Notes: generated by a model from the sequence alone, not told the origin. A stretch of 64,000 bases of DNA from Salinispora fenicalii (GCF_000514815.1 NZ_AZWQ01000019.1:124001-188000); one strand, 5' to 3'; shown: positions 35,869 through 47,993, counted from the stretch's first letter. Numbers and translations: made by a program.

Positions 35869-36750
35869 ATGCGGGGGGCGGGAGCGCAGGACGCGAAGTT
35901 CGGCCACCCGGACCTGTCGCACCGGGCTGTGGCGCGTCTCCTCGTCGTACTCTCCGCCTCCTCCGGCTGCCTCGACGTGTTCTGTGTGACACAGCTCGGC
36001 GGGTTCTTCGCCAGCGTGATCACCGGCAATCTGGTCCAGCTCGGGCACAATCTCGTCGCCGTCGATCCTCGCCTGCTCAGTGGCGGGTCCGTTGCGGTCG
36101 GCGGCTACGCGGTCGGTGTGGCCGGCGGCACCCTACCGCTGCGTCACGCCGGGTTGGGCTGGCGTTCCCGTACCCACGTGGTAACCGCGGCCCAGGTGCT
36201 GATCCTGGTCGGGGTGGCGGGTGGCTGGTGGGCCACCGGAGGGCAGCCCGGCTACCCCGCCTCCCTGGTTCTACTCTTCGGCGCCGCGACGGCCAGCGGG
36301 ATACAGAGCGTGGTGACGATCAGCTCCGGAATACCCCACGCCACCACGACGTACCTCACCGGATCGCTCACCTCCATCGTGCGGGGGGTGGTCTTCGACC
36401 CGCACCGGTTCGCGGCGGGTGCGGCCGGCGTGACCCGGTTGGTGGGGCTTCTCGGCGGCGCGGTGCTCGGCGCGGTGGTACTGCGGGTCGCGCCGCTCTG
36501 GGCGCCGGCACTCGCCGCGGCACTGGTGGCCTCGGTCCTGGCCACTGCGATCGCCATCAGCCGGTCACGCCGCCGGCTGCCGTCGCGCTCACCGAGCGAA
36601 GACGAGCAGTCACCAGGCGAAGACGAGCGTTCACCGGGCGAAGATGAGCAGCAGGATCACCGTGAGGATCGCGCTGATCAGCACCGAGCCGAGGCAGCCA
36701 AGGCGGTTGGAGAAGAAGACGAACACGGAGGTCGTGGTACCCACCGCTGA
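35869..36750 (+). CDS. DUF1275 (YoaK-like) membrane protein
   Basis: 293 aa with about six helices. Family features: VLSASSGCLDVFCVTQLGGF, FFASVITGNLVQLG, AASGIQSVVTIS and TTYLTGSLTSIVRG. The hydrophobic body ends near residue 235; the remaining 55 residues are hydrophilic repeats (SPGEDE) that run antisense over the 37-aa protein at 36631, so this tail may be an accident of the repeats. Preceded by GGGAAGACTGACGGG-like degenerate repeats (35740-35865). Function unknown, possibly small-molecule transport. Confidence 0.85.
   Translation: MRGAGAQDAKFGHPDLSHRAVARLLVVLSASSGCLDVFCVTQLGGFFASVITGNLVQLGHNLVAVDPRLLSGGSVAVGGYAVGVAGGTLPLRHAGLGWRSRTHVVTAAQVLILVGVAGGWWATGGQPGYPASLVLLFGAATASGIQSVVTISSGIPHATTTYLTGSLTSIVRGVVFDPHRFAAGAAGVTRLVGLLGGAVLGAVVLRVAPLWAPALAAALVASVLATAIAISRSRRRLPSRSPSEDEQSPGEDERSPGEDEQQDHREDRADQHRAEAAKAVGEEDEHGGRGTHR
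36589..36651. repeat. Three-copy 21-bp tandem repeat
   Basis: Units 36589-36609, 36610-36630, 36631-36651, each TCACC-GGCGAAGA-GAGC-like. On the minus strand the last unit is the 3' end and stop of the small membrane protein gene. Confidence 0.9.
36631..36744 (-). CDS. 37-aa membrane protein
   Basis: GTG 36744 to TGA 36631. Sequence opens VGTTTSVFVFFSNRLGCLG and continues as one hydrophobic helix ending LLLIFAR. The SNRLGCLGS motif followed by a helix is, as I recall, common in small actinobacterial proteins next to housekeeping genes. SD is weak. Convergently overlaps the DUF1275 tail. Role unknown. Confidence 0.65.
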   Translation of the reverse strand: MGTTTSVFVFFSNRLGCLGSVLISAILTVILLLIFAR

Positions 36751-36829
36751 CTGGTTCAGGCACCGACTTGCGCCACGGCGGCCAGGACCTGGGCCGCACC
36801 GGAGGAGCCGGTGCCTGAACTCAGCCGAG

Positions 36830-37699
36830 TCAGCGGTACTGGATCGGGCCGGCGCTACCGGCCATCTGCTCCAGCCGGGCGACCCGCTCCTCCATCCGGG
36901 GGTGGGTGGAGAAGAGCGCCGCCATGCCGCCGCCCTTGAACGGGTTGTCGATCATCAGGTGGGCGGCGCTGGTGAGCTGTCCCTGCGGCGGCAACGGACG
37001 CGCCTGGGTGCCCTTGTGAATCTTCCGAAGGGCGCTGGCCAACGCCAACGGATCTCGGGTGAGCTGGGCGCCGGAGGCGTCCGCCTGGAATTCGCGGCTA
37101 CGGCCGATCGCAAGCTGGATCAGCGTGGCGGCGATCGGTCCCAGGATGATGGTCAACAGCAGCACCACCGGGTTGCGCCCCTCCTCGTCGTCACCCCCGA
37201 GCCGGATGAAGAACGCCAGGTTGGCCAGGGCGGTGATGATGCCGGCCAGGCCGGCGGCCACGCTGGAAATGAGAATGTCCCGGTTGTAGACGTGCGACAA
37301 CTCGTGCCCGATGACCCCACGCAGCTCGCGATAGTCGAGGATCTCGACGATCCCCTGGGTGACACAGACGGCCGCGTTCTGCGGGTTCCGACCGGTCGCG
37401 AATGCGTTGGGCTGTCTGGTCGGGCTTACGTAGAGCCGGGGCATCGGTTGCCGGGCCTCGCCGGCCAGTTCCCGCACCATCTGGTAGAGCTCGGGGAACT
37501 GTGCCTCACTGACCGGTTGGGCCCGCATCGCGCGCAGCGCGAGCTTGTCGGAGTAGAAGTAGCTGACGCCGTTCATCCCCAGCGAGATGACGACGGCGAT
37601 GACCAGTCCGCCACTGCCGCCGAACCAGTAGCCCACCGCCAGGATCAGGGCGGTGAGCAGGCCGAGCAGCGCGGCGGTCTTCAGACGGTTATGGTGCAC
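36830..37699 (-). CDS. htpX: Membrane zinc metalloprotease HtpX
   Basis: 289 aa from GTG 37699 (GAAGGAG upstream; longer frame rejected). Zinc motif HELSH with the third ligand Glu in [11 protein letters not shown]. Two N-terminal and two central hydrophobic segments. M48 peptidase that degrades damaged membrane proteins. C-terminus [17 protein letters not shown] is standard. Confidence 0.95.
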   Translation of the reverse strand: MHHNRLKTAALLGLLTALILAVGYWFGGSGGLVIAVVISLGMNGVSYFYSDKLALRAMRAQPVSEAQFPELYQMVRELAGEARQPMPRLYVSPTRQPNAFATGRNPQNAAVCVTQGIVEILDYRELRGVIGHELSHVYNRDILISSVAAGLAGIITALANLAFFIRLGGDDEEGRNPVVLLLTIILGPIAATLIQLAIGRSREFQADASGAQLTRDPLALASALRKIHKGTQARPLPPQGQLTSAAHLMIDNPFKGGGMAALFSTHPRMEERVARLEQMAGSAGPIQYR

Positions 37700-37820
37700 G
37701 GTCACTCCTTCGGTGCGCGGACCGCGTCGATCCGCTGACCGGTTCAACACCACCGGTACCCGTCAACCATCCGTCATATGGCTGTGAAATGCCTGGTAAC
37801 GAGGGGTGCAGGCCGCTGGG

Positions 37821-39404
37821 TCAGCGGGCGGCGAGGTCGAGCACGAGCTGCGGGGCGAAGCCGACCACCAGCGCCACGACCGTCGCCGCCGCCAGGACCA
37901 CCGCGACTGGCTTGGCCCGGACCAGCACCGCTGTCGGATCGGCTGGCACCACCGCCGGACCGGTCGCGACCGCTGCCGGGTCGGTCGCCGCCACCACCGG
38001 GTTGGCCGCCGTCGGACCCCTCACCGCCGCCGGGTCGGTCGGTACCGCTGCCGGCCGGTCGGTGGACCAGAGCCCGGCGACGACCCGCAGGTAGTAGGCC
38101 AGGCCGAGCACCGCGTTGACCGCCACCACCAGGGCGAGCCAGCCGGCACCGCCGTCGAGCAGCGACCGGACCACGGTGACCTTGGCGAAGAGCCCGGCGA
38201 GGCCGGGCGGCAGACCGGCGAGACCGACCAGTGCCAGCGCCAGCCCCACCGCCGCCCAGGGCCGGCGCCGGGCCGCGCCCCGCAACTCGTCGAGAGTGCC
38301 GCCGTCCGCGCCCGCCGGTCGCAGTGCGACCACGGCCGCGAACGCCGCCAGCTCCAGGAGCACGAAGAAGACCGTGTACGCCACCGCTGCCGCGTACGCG
38401 GCGGCACGGGCGTCAGCGGTCCGGCCCGCGGCGAGGGCCAGCGCGCCGAGCGGCGCGAGGATGTAGCCCGCCTGGGCCACCGAGGACCAGGCGAGCAGCC
38501 GTACGGTGCGGCGCTGGCGCAGCGCCACCAGGTTACCGACGGTCATGGTCAACACCGCGAGCAGCGCGAGCACCGGGCCGGTGATCCGGGCCGGCAGTGC
38601 GTGCTGCACCACCGCGAGCAGGGCCACCACCCCGCCGAGCTTCGAGACCGTGGAGAGGTACGCGGCCACCGGCAGCGGTGCGCCGTCGTAGGTGGTGGGC
38701 GCCCAGGCGTGGAAGGGCACCGCCGCCACCTTGACCGTCAGCCCCACCACGACCAGCGCCACGGCGACCGTGGTCAGCGGGATGTCAAGGAGCTCCGGCT
38801 GCTCGGCGAAGAGCACCCCGAGCCGGCCGAGGTGCAGCGCGCCGGTGGACGCGTAGAGCAGGGCCGCCCCGAGCAGGGTTAGCGTCGTGGCGACCACGCT
38901 GACCACGAAGAAGGTCACCGCCGCCTCGATGCTGGCCAGGTTGCCCCGGCGCAGGCCCACCAGGACGTACAGCGGAAGGGTTAGCGTCTCCAACGCCACG
39001 ATCAGGGTGATCAGGTCACCGGCCGCACCGAGCGCAACCCCACCGGTCATCGACGCGGCGAGTAGGAAACAGTACTCGCCCACCGGCGTCGCCCCGGCCC
39101 GCAGCAGCGGCCCGGAGAGCCCCAGCACCCCCAGGGTGAGCAGCGCGACGAGTACGGCGACCAGGGCCGCCCGGCCACCGAAGACGTACGAGCAGTCGGC
39201 GCCGACGCAGAACGTACGACGTTCGCCGCCTCCACCGACGAAGATCGCGCCGGTGGCCGTGGCGAGCGCACCGAGCGCGGCGGCGGAGACGGTGACCCGC
39301 GCCCGGGCCACCAGCAGGTCGGCGAGGAGCACCAGCACCGCCGTCCCGGCGGCCAGGTACGCCGGCAGCAGCGCCACGTTGTCGACGATCTGCACCATGC
39401 TCAT
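37821..39404 (-). CDS. nuoN: NADH-quinone oxidoreductase subunit N
   Basis: 527 aa from ATG 39404 (GTGGAGG upstream). Antiporter-like subunit with about 14 helices; KVAAVPFHAWAPTTYDGAPL and the Lys of LSTVSKLGGVVAL are the proton-channel region. Between residues about 455 and 490 a loop has repeated AAV/ADP units (TDPAAVRGPTAANPVVAATD), unusual for NuoN. Last gene of the nuoI-N run. Confidence 0.92.
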   Translation of the reverse strand: MSMVQIVDNVALLPAYLAAGTAVLVLLADLLVARARVTVSAAALGALATATGAIFVGGGGERRTFCVGADCSYVFGGRAALVAVLVALLTLGVLGLSGPLLRAGATPVGEYCFLLAASMTGGVALGAAGDLITLIVALETLTLPLYVLVGLRRGNLASIEAAVTFFVVSVVATTLTLLGAALLYASTGALHLGRLGVLFAEQPELLDIPLTTVAVALVVVGLTVKVAAVPFHAWAPTTYDGAPLPVAAYLSTVSKLGGVVALLAVVQHALPARITGPVLALLAVLTMTVGNLVALRQRRTVRLLAWSSVAQAGYILAPLGALALAAGRTADARAAAYAAAVAYTVFFVLLELAAFAAVVALRPAGADGGTLDELRGAARRRPWAAVGLALALVGLAGLPPGLAGLFAKVTVVRSLLDGGAGWLALVVAVNAVLGLAYYLRVVAGLWSTDRPAAVPTDPAAVRGPTAANPVVAATDPAAVATGPAVVPADPTAVLVRAKPVAVVLAAATVVALVVGFAPQLVLDLAAR

Positions 39405-39423
39405 GCCCGAACCTCCACCCAGC

Positions 39424-40931
<1,508 letters not shown>

Positions 40932-40935
<4 letters not shown>

Positions 40936-42881
40936 GCGTCGCCTCCGATCAGCACCGCCGCCAGCCCGATGAGCAGTGCGCCGGCCAGCACGCCGGCTGC
41001 GGCCCGGGGCAGCGTGGCGCGGTGCCACGCCGCCAGCCCGCCCCCCAGCCACCAGGCGACCCGACCGCTGCCGGTGACCGCACCGTCCACCACCACCTCG
41101 TCGGCGGTACGCGCGCCAGCGGCGAGCCGGCCGATCGGGCGTACCACCAGGGTCTGCTGGAGGTCGTCGAGCCAGAACGCGCGGGCGGAGAGCGGTCGCA
41201 GCGGACCCAGCAGCACGGCCGGGTCACCGGCCGGATCTCGCCGCCAGCGGGCCCAGGCGAGCCCCGCCCCGAGCGCCAGTAGAGCGAGCGGCAGCAGCAC
41301 GGTCGGGCCGAAGTGCACCAGCGGATCGGCGGGCAGCAGCTCCGCGGGGCGCTCCCGAGTGGCCGGCCCGTACGGTTCGAGCCACCCGGCGAAGGTTCCG
41401 GAGAATCCGGCCAGACCGAGCAGCGCCGCCGGGACGGTCAGCAGCAGCACCGGCCAGCGCAGCACCGCGGGCGGGTCGTGTGGCTGAGGCAGCGGGCTGC
41501 GGGGCGCGCCGAAGAAGGTACGCAGCAGCAGCCGGGTGGCGTACCCGGCGGTGAGGGCGACTCCGGCCAGCCCGGCCAGCCAGACCGACCAGCCCACCCA
41601 GGCCGGCGCGGGGCCGCCGTGCCGGGCGGCTTCCTCGGCGGCGTACAGCACGGAGTCCTTGCTGAAGAAGCCGGACAGCGGCGGCAGCCCGGCCAGCGCG
41701 CCGAGGCCGACCAGCATGGACCAGAAGGTCACCGGCATCGTGCGGCGCAGGCCACCGAGCTGGGACATCAGCGCGGTACCCGCGGCGTGGATCACCGCCC
41801 CGGCGGCGAGGAAGAGCAGCGCCTTGAAGGCGGCGTGGGTGAGCAGGTGGAACAGGGCCGCCGCGGGTGCGCCCACGGCCAGCGCGCCGGTCAGGTAGCC
41901 CAGCTGGGAGACCGTTGACCAGGCGAGGACCCGCTTGAGGTCGTCCTGGGCGATGGCGGCGAACGCGCCGAGCAGCAGGGTGATCGAGGCCAGCACACCG
42001 AGCACCGCCAGGGCGACCGGCACCTGCACGAAGAGAGGGAAGAGCCGGGCGACGACGTAGACCCCGGCGGCCACCATGGTCGCCGCGTGGATCAGCGCGG
42101 AGATCGGGGTGGGGCCGGCCATCGCGTCGGGCAGCCAGGTGTGCAGCGGGAACTGGGCGCTCTTGCCGGCCACCCCGGCGAGCAACAGCAGGCAGGCGGC
42201 GGTGAGCAGACCGGTGGCGTGGTCGTGGCCGAGCACGTCGGCGATCCGGAAGCTGCCCGCGGAGACGCCGAGCAGCGCGATCCCGAGCAGGAAACCGACG
42301 TCACCCACCCGGGTTACCAGGAAGGCCTTCATCGCGGCGCCGGGTGCTGCGGGCAGCCGTCGCTCATGGGCGATCAAAAGGTACGAGCAGAGGCCCATCA
42401 CCTCCCAGCCGACCAGCAGCAGGATGAGGTCTCCGGCGACCACCACCAGCAGCATCGCGGCGGTGAAGAGGCTGATCTGGGCCGCGTACGGCGGGTAGCG
42501 GTGGTCGACGTCCACCTCGTCGTGTGGGCCGTTCCGGAGGTAGCCGATCGAGTAGACCTGCACCGCGAGGGCCACCGCGGCGACGGCGACCGCCACCAGC
42601 GCCACCGTCGAGTCCAGCCGGACGCCGAGGGTGACCGTCAGGTCGCCGAAGTCGATCCAGGTCCGGGTGGCCTCGGCCGGTGCGTCGAGGGTGGCCAGCA
42701 GCGCGACCGCGAGAAGTAACGACAGGGCCGCGCCGGTCGTCCCGAGCGTGATCGCCGCCCGACGGGCCCGCTGCCGCGCCGCACCGGCTTGCGGGGACGC
42801 CGGCGGCAGCAGGAGCCCGAGCAGGCCGGTCACCAGGGGTACGGCCGGCAGCAGCGTGCCGAGCAGGGTGGGCGTGCTCAC
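40932..42881 (-). CDS. nuoL: NADH-quinone oxidoreductase subunit L
   Basis: 649 aa from GTG 42881 (4-nt overlap with nuoK). GKSAQFPLHTWLPDAMAGPT, ISALIHAATMVAAGVY and DDLKRVLAWSTVSQLGYLTG are the antiporter signatures; the long C-terminal arm is present. Proton-pumping membrane arm subunit. Confidence 0.95.
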
Positions 42882-43288
42882 CGGTCTGCCTCCCCAGGGG
42901 TGGCCGCCGCGGCGGGCGGGGGTGCCGACGGCTCGGCCGGAGAGTTCGGCGACGGGGCCTCGGTCGGGGAGTTCGGCGACGACGGCTCGGCCAGCGGCAC
43001 CTCGTCCACGGCCACGCTGGCGCGCAGCCGGTAGAGCTGCAGCACGATGGCCAGCCCGACGCCCACCTCAGCAGCGGCCAGCACGATCACGAACAGCGCG
43101 AAGACCTGGCCGCCGTGCGGCAGCTGGGATCGAACGGTGGTGTCGGCGGTGACCAGGATCAGGTTCACCGCGTTCAGCATCAACTCGACCGCGATCAGCA
43201 CCAGGATGGCGTTGCGCCGGCGCAGCACCCCGTACGTGCCGAGCCCGAACAGCAGGGCGGCGGTGACGTAGGGGATGACCGGCCTCAC
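42878..43288 (-). CDS. nuoK: NADH-quinone oxidoreductase subunit K
   Basis: 136 aa; normal NuoK is about 100. Three helices with the buried Glu pair in LIAVELMLNAVNLILV and VLAAAEVGVGLAIVLQ. The last 35 residues are a Pro/Ser/Ala tail (SSPNSPTEAPSPNSPAEPSA) absent from most NuoK. Overlaps nuoJ and nuoL by 4 nt each. Confidence 0.93.
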   Translation of the reverse strand: MRPVIPYVTAALLFGLGTYGVLRRRNAILVLIAVELMLNAVNLILVTADTTVRSQLPHGGQVFALFVIVLAAAEVGVGLAIVLQLYRLRASVAVDEVPLAEPSSPNSPTEAPSPNSPAEPSAPPPAAAATPGEADR

Positions 43289-43848
43289 CGGGACCGCCTG
43301 CCCTCGGCGGAGGTGTCGCCCGCTGCGCTGTCGCCGGCCTGGTCCACCGGCGACCGTCCGATGTCCGGGCGGGACAGGATGATCGCCCCCACCAGGGCGG
43401 CGAGCAGCAGCACCGAGAGCACCTCGAAGGGCAGCACCCAGCTGCCGAAGATCTGCTCCCCGATCCGTTCGGCGCTACCCGCCGTGGGCAGCGGCACCGA
43501 CGACCATCGGTACGCGTCCACCAGCAGCGCGGCCAGCCCGAGCCCGGCGCCGCCGCCGATCAGCGCGGCCGGCCAGCCCGGTCGGTCCAGATCGGTGGAG
43601 GCGCCGATCGGAGCACGGGTGAGCATCACCGCGAAGAGCAGCAGCACCACCACCGCCCCCACGTAGATCAGCACCTGCACCCAGGCGACCAGTTCGGCGG
43701 TGAGGACCAGGTACATCCCGGCCACGGCGGCGAGGCAGAGCACCAGGTAGAGGCCGGCCCGGACCAGGTGTCGGGTGGCCACCGCCAGGGCACCGGAACC
43801 GACTGCCAGCGCGCCAAGGGCGAGCAGCAGCGCGTCGGTGCCGGTCAC
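43285..43848 (-). CDS. nuoJ: NADH-quinone oxidoreductase subunit J
   Basis: 187 aa with five helices; [20 protein letters not shown] is the conserved third-helix region with the pi-bulge. Coupled to nuoI and nuoK by 4-nt overlaps. C-terminal 30 residues are polar. Confidence 0.93.
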   Translation of the reverse strand: MTGTDALLLALGALAVGSGALAVATRHLVRAGLYLVLCLAAVAGMYLVLTAELVAWVQVLIYVGAVVVLLLFAVMLTRAPIGASTDLDRPGWPAALIGGGAGLGLAALLVDAYRWSSVPLPTAGSAERIGEQIFGSWVLPFEVLSVLLLAALVGAIILSRPDIGRSPVDQAGDSAAGDTSAEGRRSR

Positions 43849-44573
43849 GGGGTCGGGCCTTCCCCGGTGGCATTCTCCTCAGCTGGTCGGGACCCGGGGC
43901 GGGGCGGTGGGCGTTCAGCAGAGCGGGGCGGAGCGGCCGCCGGGCGATCCGCGGGGCGGGACGGGGCCGCCGGGCGATCCGCGGGGTGGGACGGGGCAGC
44001 CGCCGGGGGCTCGGCGGGGTTGGCCGGGATCGCGGCCTTACGCGCGGCGGCGGTCTCTTCCTTGGCCGGCTCGCCGTTCGGGTCGTGCGCCGGCGGCGGC
44101 GGGACGGTGCCCATCCACTCGCCCAGGTGCTCCTTGTCGTGCAGGAGGTCCTTGATGTCGTACTCGGCGTACTCGAACTCCGGGGACCAGTAGAGCGCGT
44201 CGAACGGGCAGACCTCGATGCAGATCCCGCAGTACATGCAGAGCGAGAAGTCGATGTCGAACCGGTCCAGCACGTTGCGCTGACGGGCACGGGCCGCCCC
44301 GGGCACCACCACCTCCTCCTTGTGCGAGTCGATGTAGATGCACCAGTCCGGACACTCGCGGGCGCACAGCATGCAGACCGTGCAGTTCTCCTCGACCAGC
44401 GCGATCACGCCGCGGGAGCGCGGCGGCAAGGCCGGGGCGACATCCGGGTACTGCTGGGTGGCCGAGCGGCGGGTCATCGTCTTCAACGTGACCCCGAGCC
44501 CCTTAACCAGGCCCACGCCGGGCAGGCTGCGCTCACCGTCGGCCGGGTCGCTGCGCTCGCTGGGGTCGGTCAT
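43845..44573 (-). CDS. nuoI: NADH-quinone oxidoreductase subunit I, extended C-terminus
   Basis: 242 aa from ATG 44573. Two 4Fe-4S motifs: [13 protein letters not shown] and [13 protein letters not shown]. The last 80 residues are a Pro/Ala/Arg tail including a duplicated block ([20 protein letters not shown]) from a 30-bp direct repeat at 43941-44000. First gene of the leftward nuoI-N run; divergent from the GST-like gene at 44811 across 237 bp that must hold both promoters. Confidence 0.93.
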   Translation of the reverse strand: MTDPSERSDPADGERSLPGVGLVKGLGVTLKTMTRRSATQQYPDVAPALPPRSRGVIALVEENCTVCMLCARECPDWCIYIDSHKEEVVVPGAARARQRNVLDRFDIDFSLCMYCGICIEVCPFDALYWSPEFEYAEYDIKDLLHDKEHLGEWMGTVPPPPAHDPNGEPAKEETAAARKAAIPANPAEPPAAAPSHPADRPAAPSRPADRPAAAPPRSAERPPPRPGSRPAEENATGEGPTP

Positions 44574-44810
44574 GCCGACCATCCTGCCCTGTGCCCCCCG
44601 GCGGGCGCGACCACCACCCGGCGCGGAGTGCGGCGGGCGGCCGGTGCGGGCGGCGACCATCGGCCGGGGCGAGCTGCGGCTGTCGGCCACAGCCGGCGGG
44701 TGACCCATCGGTCGGGCGAGGCACGGCCGGGTTACGGCGCGACGCTTCGTGCGCCGTCTGATCCGGAGATGATGGGTGGTGGGCGCAGCGCGACGACCAG
44801 AGGGGGCAGC

Positions 44811-45872
44811 GTGACCGAGGGCGCGACGGCGGGCAGCGGCGAGGCGGCGCTGCGCCGCACCGGCGGAAGGTACATCGAGCCGGGCGGCGAGTTCACCCGG
44901 GATCAGCGCTACATCGCCACCCGGATCACCGCCGACGGCGGGGACGGCTGGCCAGTGGAGCCGGGGCGGTACCGGCTGGCGGTGAGTCGCGCCTGCCCGT
45001 GGGCGAACCGGCTGGTCATCGTCCGACGGCTACTCGGGCTGGAGGGTGTCCTCTCGATGGCGATCGCCGGCCCGACCCACGACCGGCGAAGCTGGAGCTT
45101 CGACCTCGACCCCGGTGGGCGGGATCCGGTGCTGGACATCGAACGACTCGCGGACGCCTACTTCGCGCGCTTCCCCGGCTACGACCGCGGGATCACGGTC
45201 CCCGCGATCATCGACGTACCGACCGGGCAGGTGGTGACCAACGACTTCGCCCAGATGAGTCTCGACCTGTCGACCGAGTGGACCGCGTACCACCGCGACG
45301 GGGCACCGGAGCTCTACCCGCAGCGGCTCCGGGACGAGATCGACGAGGTGAACGCGGTGGTCTTCGCCGATGTCAACAACGGGGTCTACCGCTGTGGCTT
45401 CGCCGGCAGCCAGTCGGCGTACGACCGGGCGTACCAACGGCTTTTCGACCGACTGGACTGGCTGAGCGACCGGCTGGCCGAACGCCGCTACCTGGTCGGG
45501 GAGACGATCACCGAGGCGGACGTACGGCTGTTCACCACGCTGGTCCGCTTCGACCCGGTCTACCACGGCCACTTCAAGTGCAACCGCAGCAAGTTGACCG
45601 AGATGCCGGTGCTCTGGGCGTACACCCGGGACCTGTTCCAGACCCCCGGATTCGGCGACACCATCGACTTCGATCACATCAAGCGGCACTATTACGAGGT
45701 GCACGGGGACCTCAACCCGACCGGGATCGTCCCGCTCGGGCCGGACCTGGCGAACTGGCTGACACCGCACGGTCGGGGGGAGTTGGGTGGTCGCCCCTTC
45801 GGCGACGGCACCGCCCCACCGCCGCCCCCACCAGCCGAGCGGGTCGACCCCGCACACACCCCACTGCGCTGA
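44811..45872 (+). CDS. Glutathionyl-hydroquinone reductase-like (xi-class GST) protein
   Basis: 353 aa from GTG 44811 (AGAGGGGGCAG upstream). Redox motif [19 protein letters not shown] with the active Cys; [19 protein letters not shown] and [20 protein letters not shown] are xi-class signatures. Reduces glutathionyl- (in actinomycetes perhaps mycothiol-) hydroquinones. C-terminus is proline-rich. Longer in-frame extension upstream lies in the nuoI region and is rejected. Confidence 0.9.
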   Translation: MTEGATAGSGEAALRRTGGRYIEPGGEFTRDQRYIATRITADGGDGWPVEPGRYRLAVSRACPWANRLVIVRRLLGLEGVLSMAIAGPTHDRRSWSFDLDPGGRDPVLDIERLADAYFARFPGYDRGITVPAIIDVPTGQVVTNDFAQMSLDLSTEWTAYHRDGAPELYPQRLRDEIDEVNAVVFADVNNGVYRCGFAGSQSAYDRAYQRLFDRLDWLSDRLAERRYLVGETITEADVRLFTTLVRFDPVYHGHFKCNRSKLTEMPVLWAYTRDLFQTPGFGDTIDFDHIKRHYYEVHGDLNPTGIVPLGPDLANWLTPHGRGELGGRPFGDGTAPPPPPPAERVDPAHTPLR

Positions 45873-46180
45873 CTGAGCCGCCGTGAGTCGCCGCCGGTGA
45901 GCCCCGGAGGTCGAGAGCGTCGACGGTCGGCCGGTCCGGCCTTGTCGTCGGTCTCGAAGTCTCGGAGCAGTGCGTCCGTACGAACCTCGGGACGACATGT
46001 CGATCCTTGGCGAGCGAGGTGAAACCGCCCCGCCCAGCTGTGAGGCCGAGGGCGGGGCAGTTCGCTGCCATACGACGCTTGTTGCGACCCCGTCAGACGT
46101 GATGAGTGACGCGCAGGGACGCCTCATGCCCAATCCAGAGTTCTTGACCGTGGCGACGCCGGGCTGCCGTGTGTCGCGCA
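45873..46180. other. Convergent intergenic region with terminator
   Basis: Between convergent genes. Apart from the hairpin at 46027-46058 I see no gene; open frames on either strand lack SD and family motifs. Confidence 0.5.
46027..46058. terminator. Bidirectional hairpin between convergent genes
   Basis: Perfect 9-bp arms GCCCCGCCC (46027-46035) and GGGCGGGGC (46050-46058), loop 14 nt. Serves the rightward GST-like and leftward ABC permease transcripts. Confidence 0.75.
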
Positions 46181-46966
46181 TCAGGAAACCTCCCGCCTCA
46201 GGGTCCGCAGCAGGCCGGCGACCAAGGGCACGGCCACCCAGGCCAGTACCGAGACCGCCAGCCGGCCCCACTGCCCGGCGGTCATCTCATTGCCGTAGAG
46301 CGGTTCCATGGTGATCGAGGTGTCGAGCCAGTTGGCTGGTCCCTGCAGCGCCGAGATCATCGCGGCGAGGATGCTCCAGACCGTCGGCAGCAGCAGATAG
46401 CCGACGATCGCCAGCGGGGTGTTGAGCAGCAGCAGGCCAAATGCGGCCCCCATCAGTACGTTGACCAACTGGATCACAGCCGCGTTTAGTACCAACGCCC
46501 ACTCGCCGTCCCAGCTTCCCGCGCCACCGGTGGCCTTGGCGGCGAGGGTACCGGCGGCGGCCACAGCCAGGCTCACCAGCACCGACGCGAGTGCCGCCAG
46601 CACCACCGCCGCGAGTTTGGCCAGCACCACCCGTTCCCGATGTGGAACCAGGGCGTACGTGGTCAGCGCGGTGCGCTGCGTCCACTCCGAGGTGATTGAC
46701 AGGATGCCGACCACCGGCAGCAGCAGGCCCACCGGGAGCAGCGACGGAGCGAGGAAGCCGGTGAAGGTCTGCTCCGCGTCGTCCAGCACGAACAGCTGCA
46801 CCACGGCGATGGCGACCGCGATCAGCCCGATGGTGGCCAGCAGCCAGCGGCCGGCCCTGGTGTCGGTGAGCTTGCGTAGCTCGATCGAGGTCAGTCGGGC
46901 TATGGACGGCCTGACGGCCGCGACGCGGGAGTCCGTCTCGGTGGTGGGCTCGGCGGTCATGGTCAC
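46181..46966 (-). CDS. ABC-2 type transporter permease
   Basis: 261 aa from GTG 46966, which overlaps the ATPase stop by 4 nt and lies seven bases after GGAGG; ATG 46960 is the alternative. Six helices; SIELRKLTDTRAGRWLLATI start and the conserved GILSITSEWTQRTALTTYAL region. Pairs with the ATPase upstream. Substrate unknown (drug, lantibiotic or lipid). Confidence 0.9.
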   Translation of the reverse strand: MTMTAEPTTETDSRVAAVRPSIARLTSIELRKLTDTRAGRWLLATIGLIAVAIAVVQLFVLDDAEQTFTGFLAPSLLPVGLLLPVVGILSITSEWTQRTALTTYALVPHRERVVLAKLAAVVLAALASVLVSLAVAAAGTLAAKATGGAGSWDGEWALVLNAAVIQLVNVLMGAAFGLLLLNTPLAIVGYLLLPTVWSILAAMISALQGPANWLDTSITMEPLYGNEMTAGQWGRLAVSVLAWVAVPLVAGLLRTLRREVS

Positions 46967-47862
46967 TTGACGGCCTCCTTCGTGGTCGCGCCCGCGGTGA
47001 GGGTGAGGAAGAGCTGTTCGAGGCCGCCGCCGGCGGCGGGCCGCAGCTCGGTGAGGACCAACCCGGCGTCGGCGGCGGCCTGGCCCACCACGCCCGGCTC
47101 GGCGTGCACGACGAAACCGCCATTGGTGTCGGCGGTGGCGTCCAGTGCAGCCCGCTGCAGAGTGAGCCACAGGGCATGCGAGTCCCGTGCCCGGACCAGG
47201 GTGCCCGTGTCGGCGAGCAACTCATCCCTGCCGCCCTGGGCAACAATCCGGCCGCCCCCGATCACCAGCAGCCGGTCGGCGACCGCCTCCACCTCGCGCA
47301 GCAGGTGCGACGACAGCAGCACGGTGCCACCCCGGTCAGCGAAGTCGCGCAGCAGGCCGCGCATCCAGTAGATGCCCTCTGGGTCCAAGCCGTTGGCCGG
47401 CTCGTCGAGGATCAGCACCCGGGGGTCACCGAGCAGCGCCAGCGCTAGGCCGAGTCGCTGCCGCATCCCCAATGAATAGGCACCGACCCGCCGCCTGGCG
47501 GCGACCGCGTTCAATCCGACCAGGTCCAGCACCTCGGCGACCCGGCTACGGTCCACGCCCATCGTCGTGGCGGCCAGGGCCAGCGTCTCCCGCCCGGTGC
47601 GCCCCGAGTGCTGGGCCGAGGCGTCGAGCAGCACCCCGATCTCCCGCCCCGGATTGGGTAGCTGCCGGTACAGCCGGCCGGCGACCGTTGCGCTGCCGTC
47701 GGTCGGCGGGGTCAACCCGCAGATCATCCGCATGGTGGTGGATTTGCCGGCACCGTTCGGCCCGAGGAAGCCGGTAACAGTGCCGGGCTCGCAGTGGAAC
47801 GAGACGTTGTCGACGACCGTGTGCGGGCCGTACCGCTTGATGAGGTGTTCGACCATGATCAT
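46963..47862 (-). CDS. ABC transporter ATP-binding protein (drug/lantibiotic export type)
   Basis: 299 aa from ATG 47862 (alternative ATG 47856). Walker A GPNGAGKST, signature YSLGMRQRLGLALAL, Walker B VLILDEPANGLDP, H-loop LLSSHLL. DrrA/BcrA-type subunit with C-terminal extension of about 80 residues. Divergent from the sensor kinase gene (131-bp gap), whose regulator probably controls it. Confidence 0.92.
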   Translation of the reverse strand: MIMVEHLIKRYGPHTVVDNVSFHCEPGTVTGFLGPNGAGKSTTMRMICGLTPPTDGSATVAGRLYRQLPNPGREIGVLLDASAQHSGRTGRETLALAATTMGVDRSRVAEVLDLVGLNAVAARRRVGAYSLGMRQRLGLALALLGDPRVLILDEPANGLDPEGIYWMRGLLRDFADRGGTVLLSSHLLREVEAVADRLLVIGGGRIVAQGGRDELLADTGTLVRARDSHALWLTLQRAALDATADTNGGFVVHAEPGVVGQAAADAGLVLTELRPAAGGGLEQLFLTLTAGATTKEAVK

Positions 47863-47993
47863 GGCATCGAAACTGCCGGAACCACCCGGCGGTGTGCTGC
47901 GGCCGGCCGACTGTCGTCGGGTAGACCTTGGACCATGACCGGCGTCGACTTTAGTAGCTGTCGGGTCCCCCGGCCGGTCCCTACGATTGACCA

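Noticed and set aside
45030-46271. Minus-strand frame over the GST-like gene
   Set aside because: Antisense shadow; GST-like motifs on the plus strand are clear.
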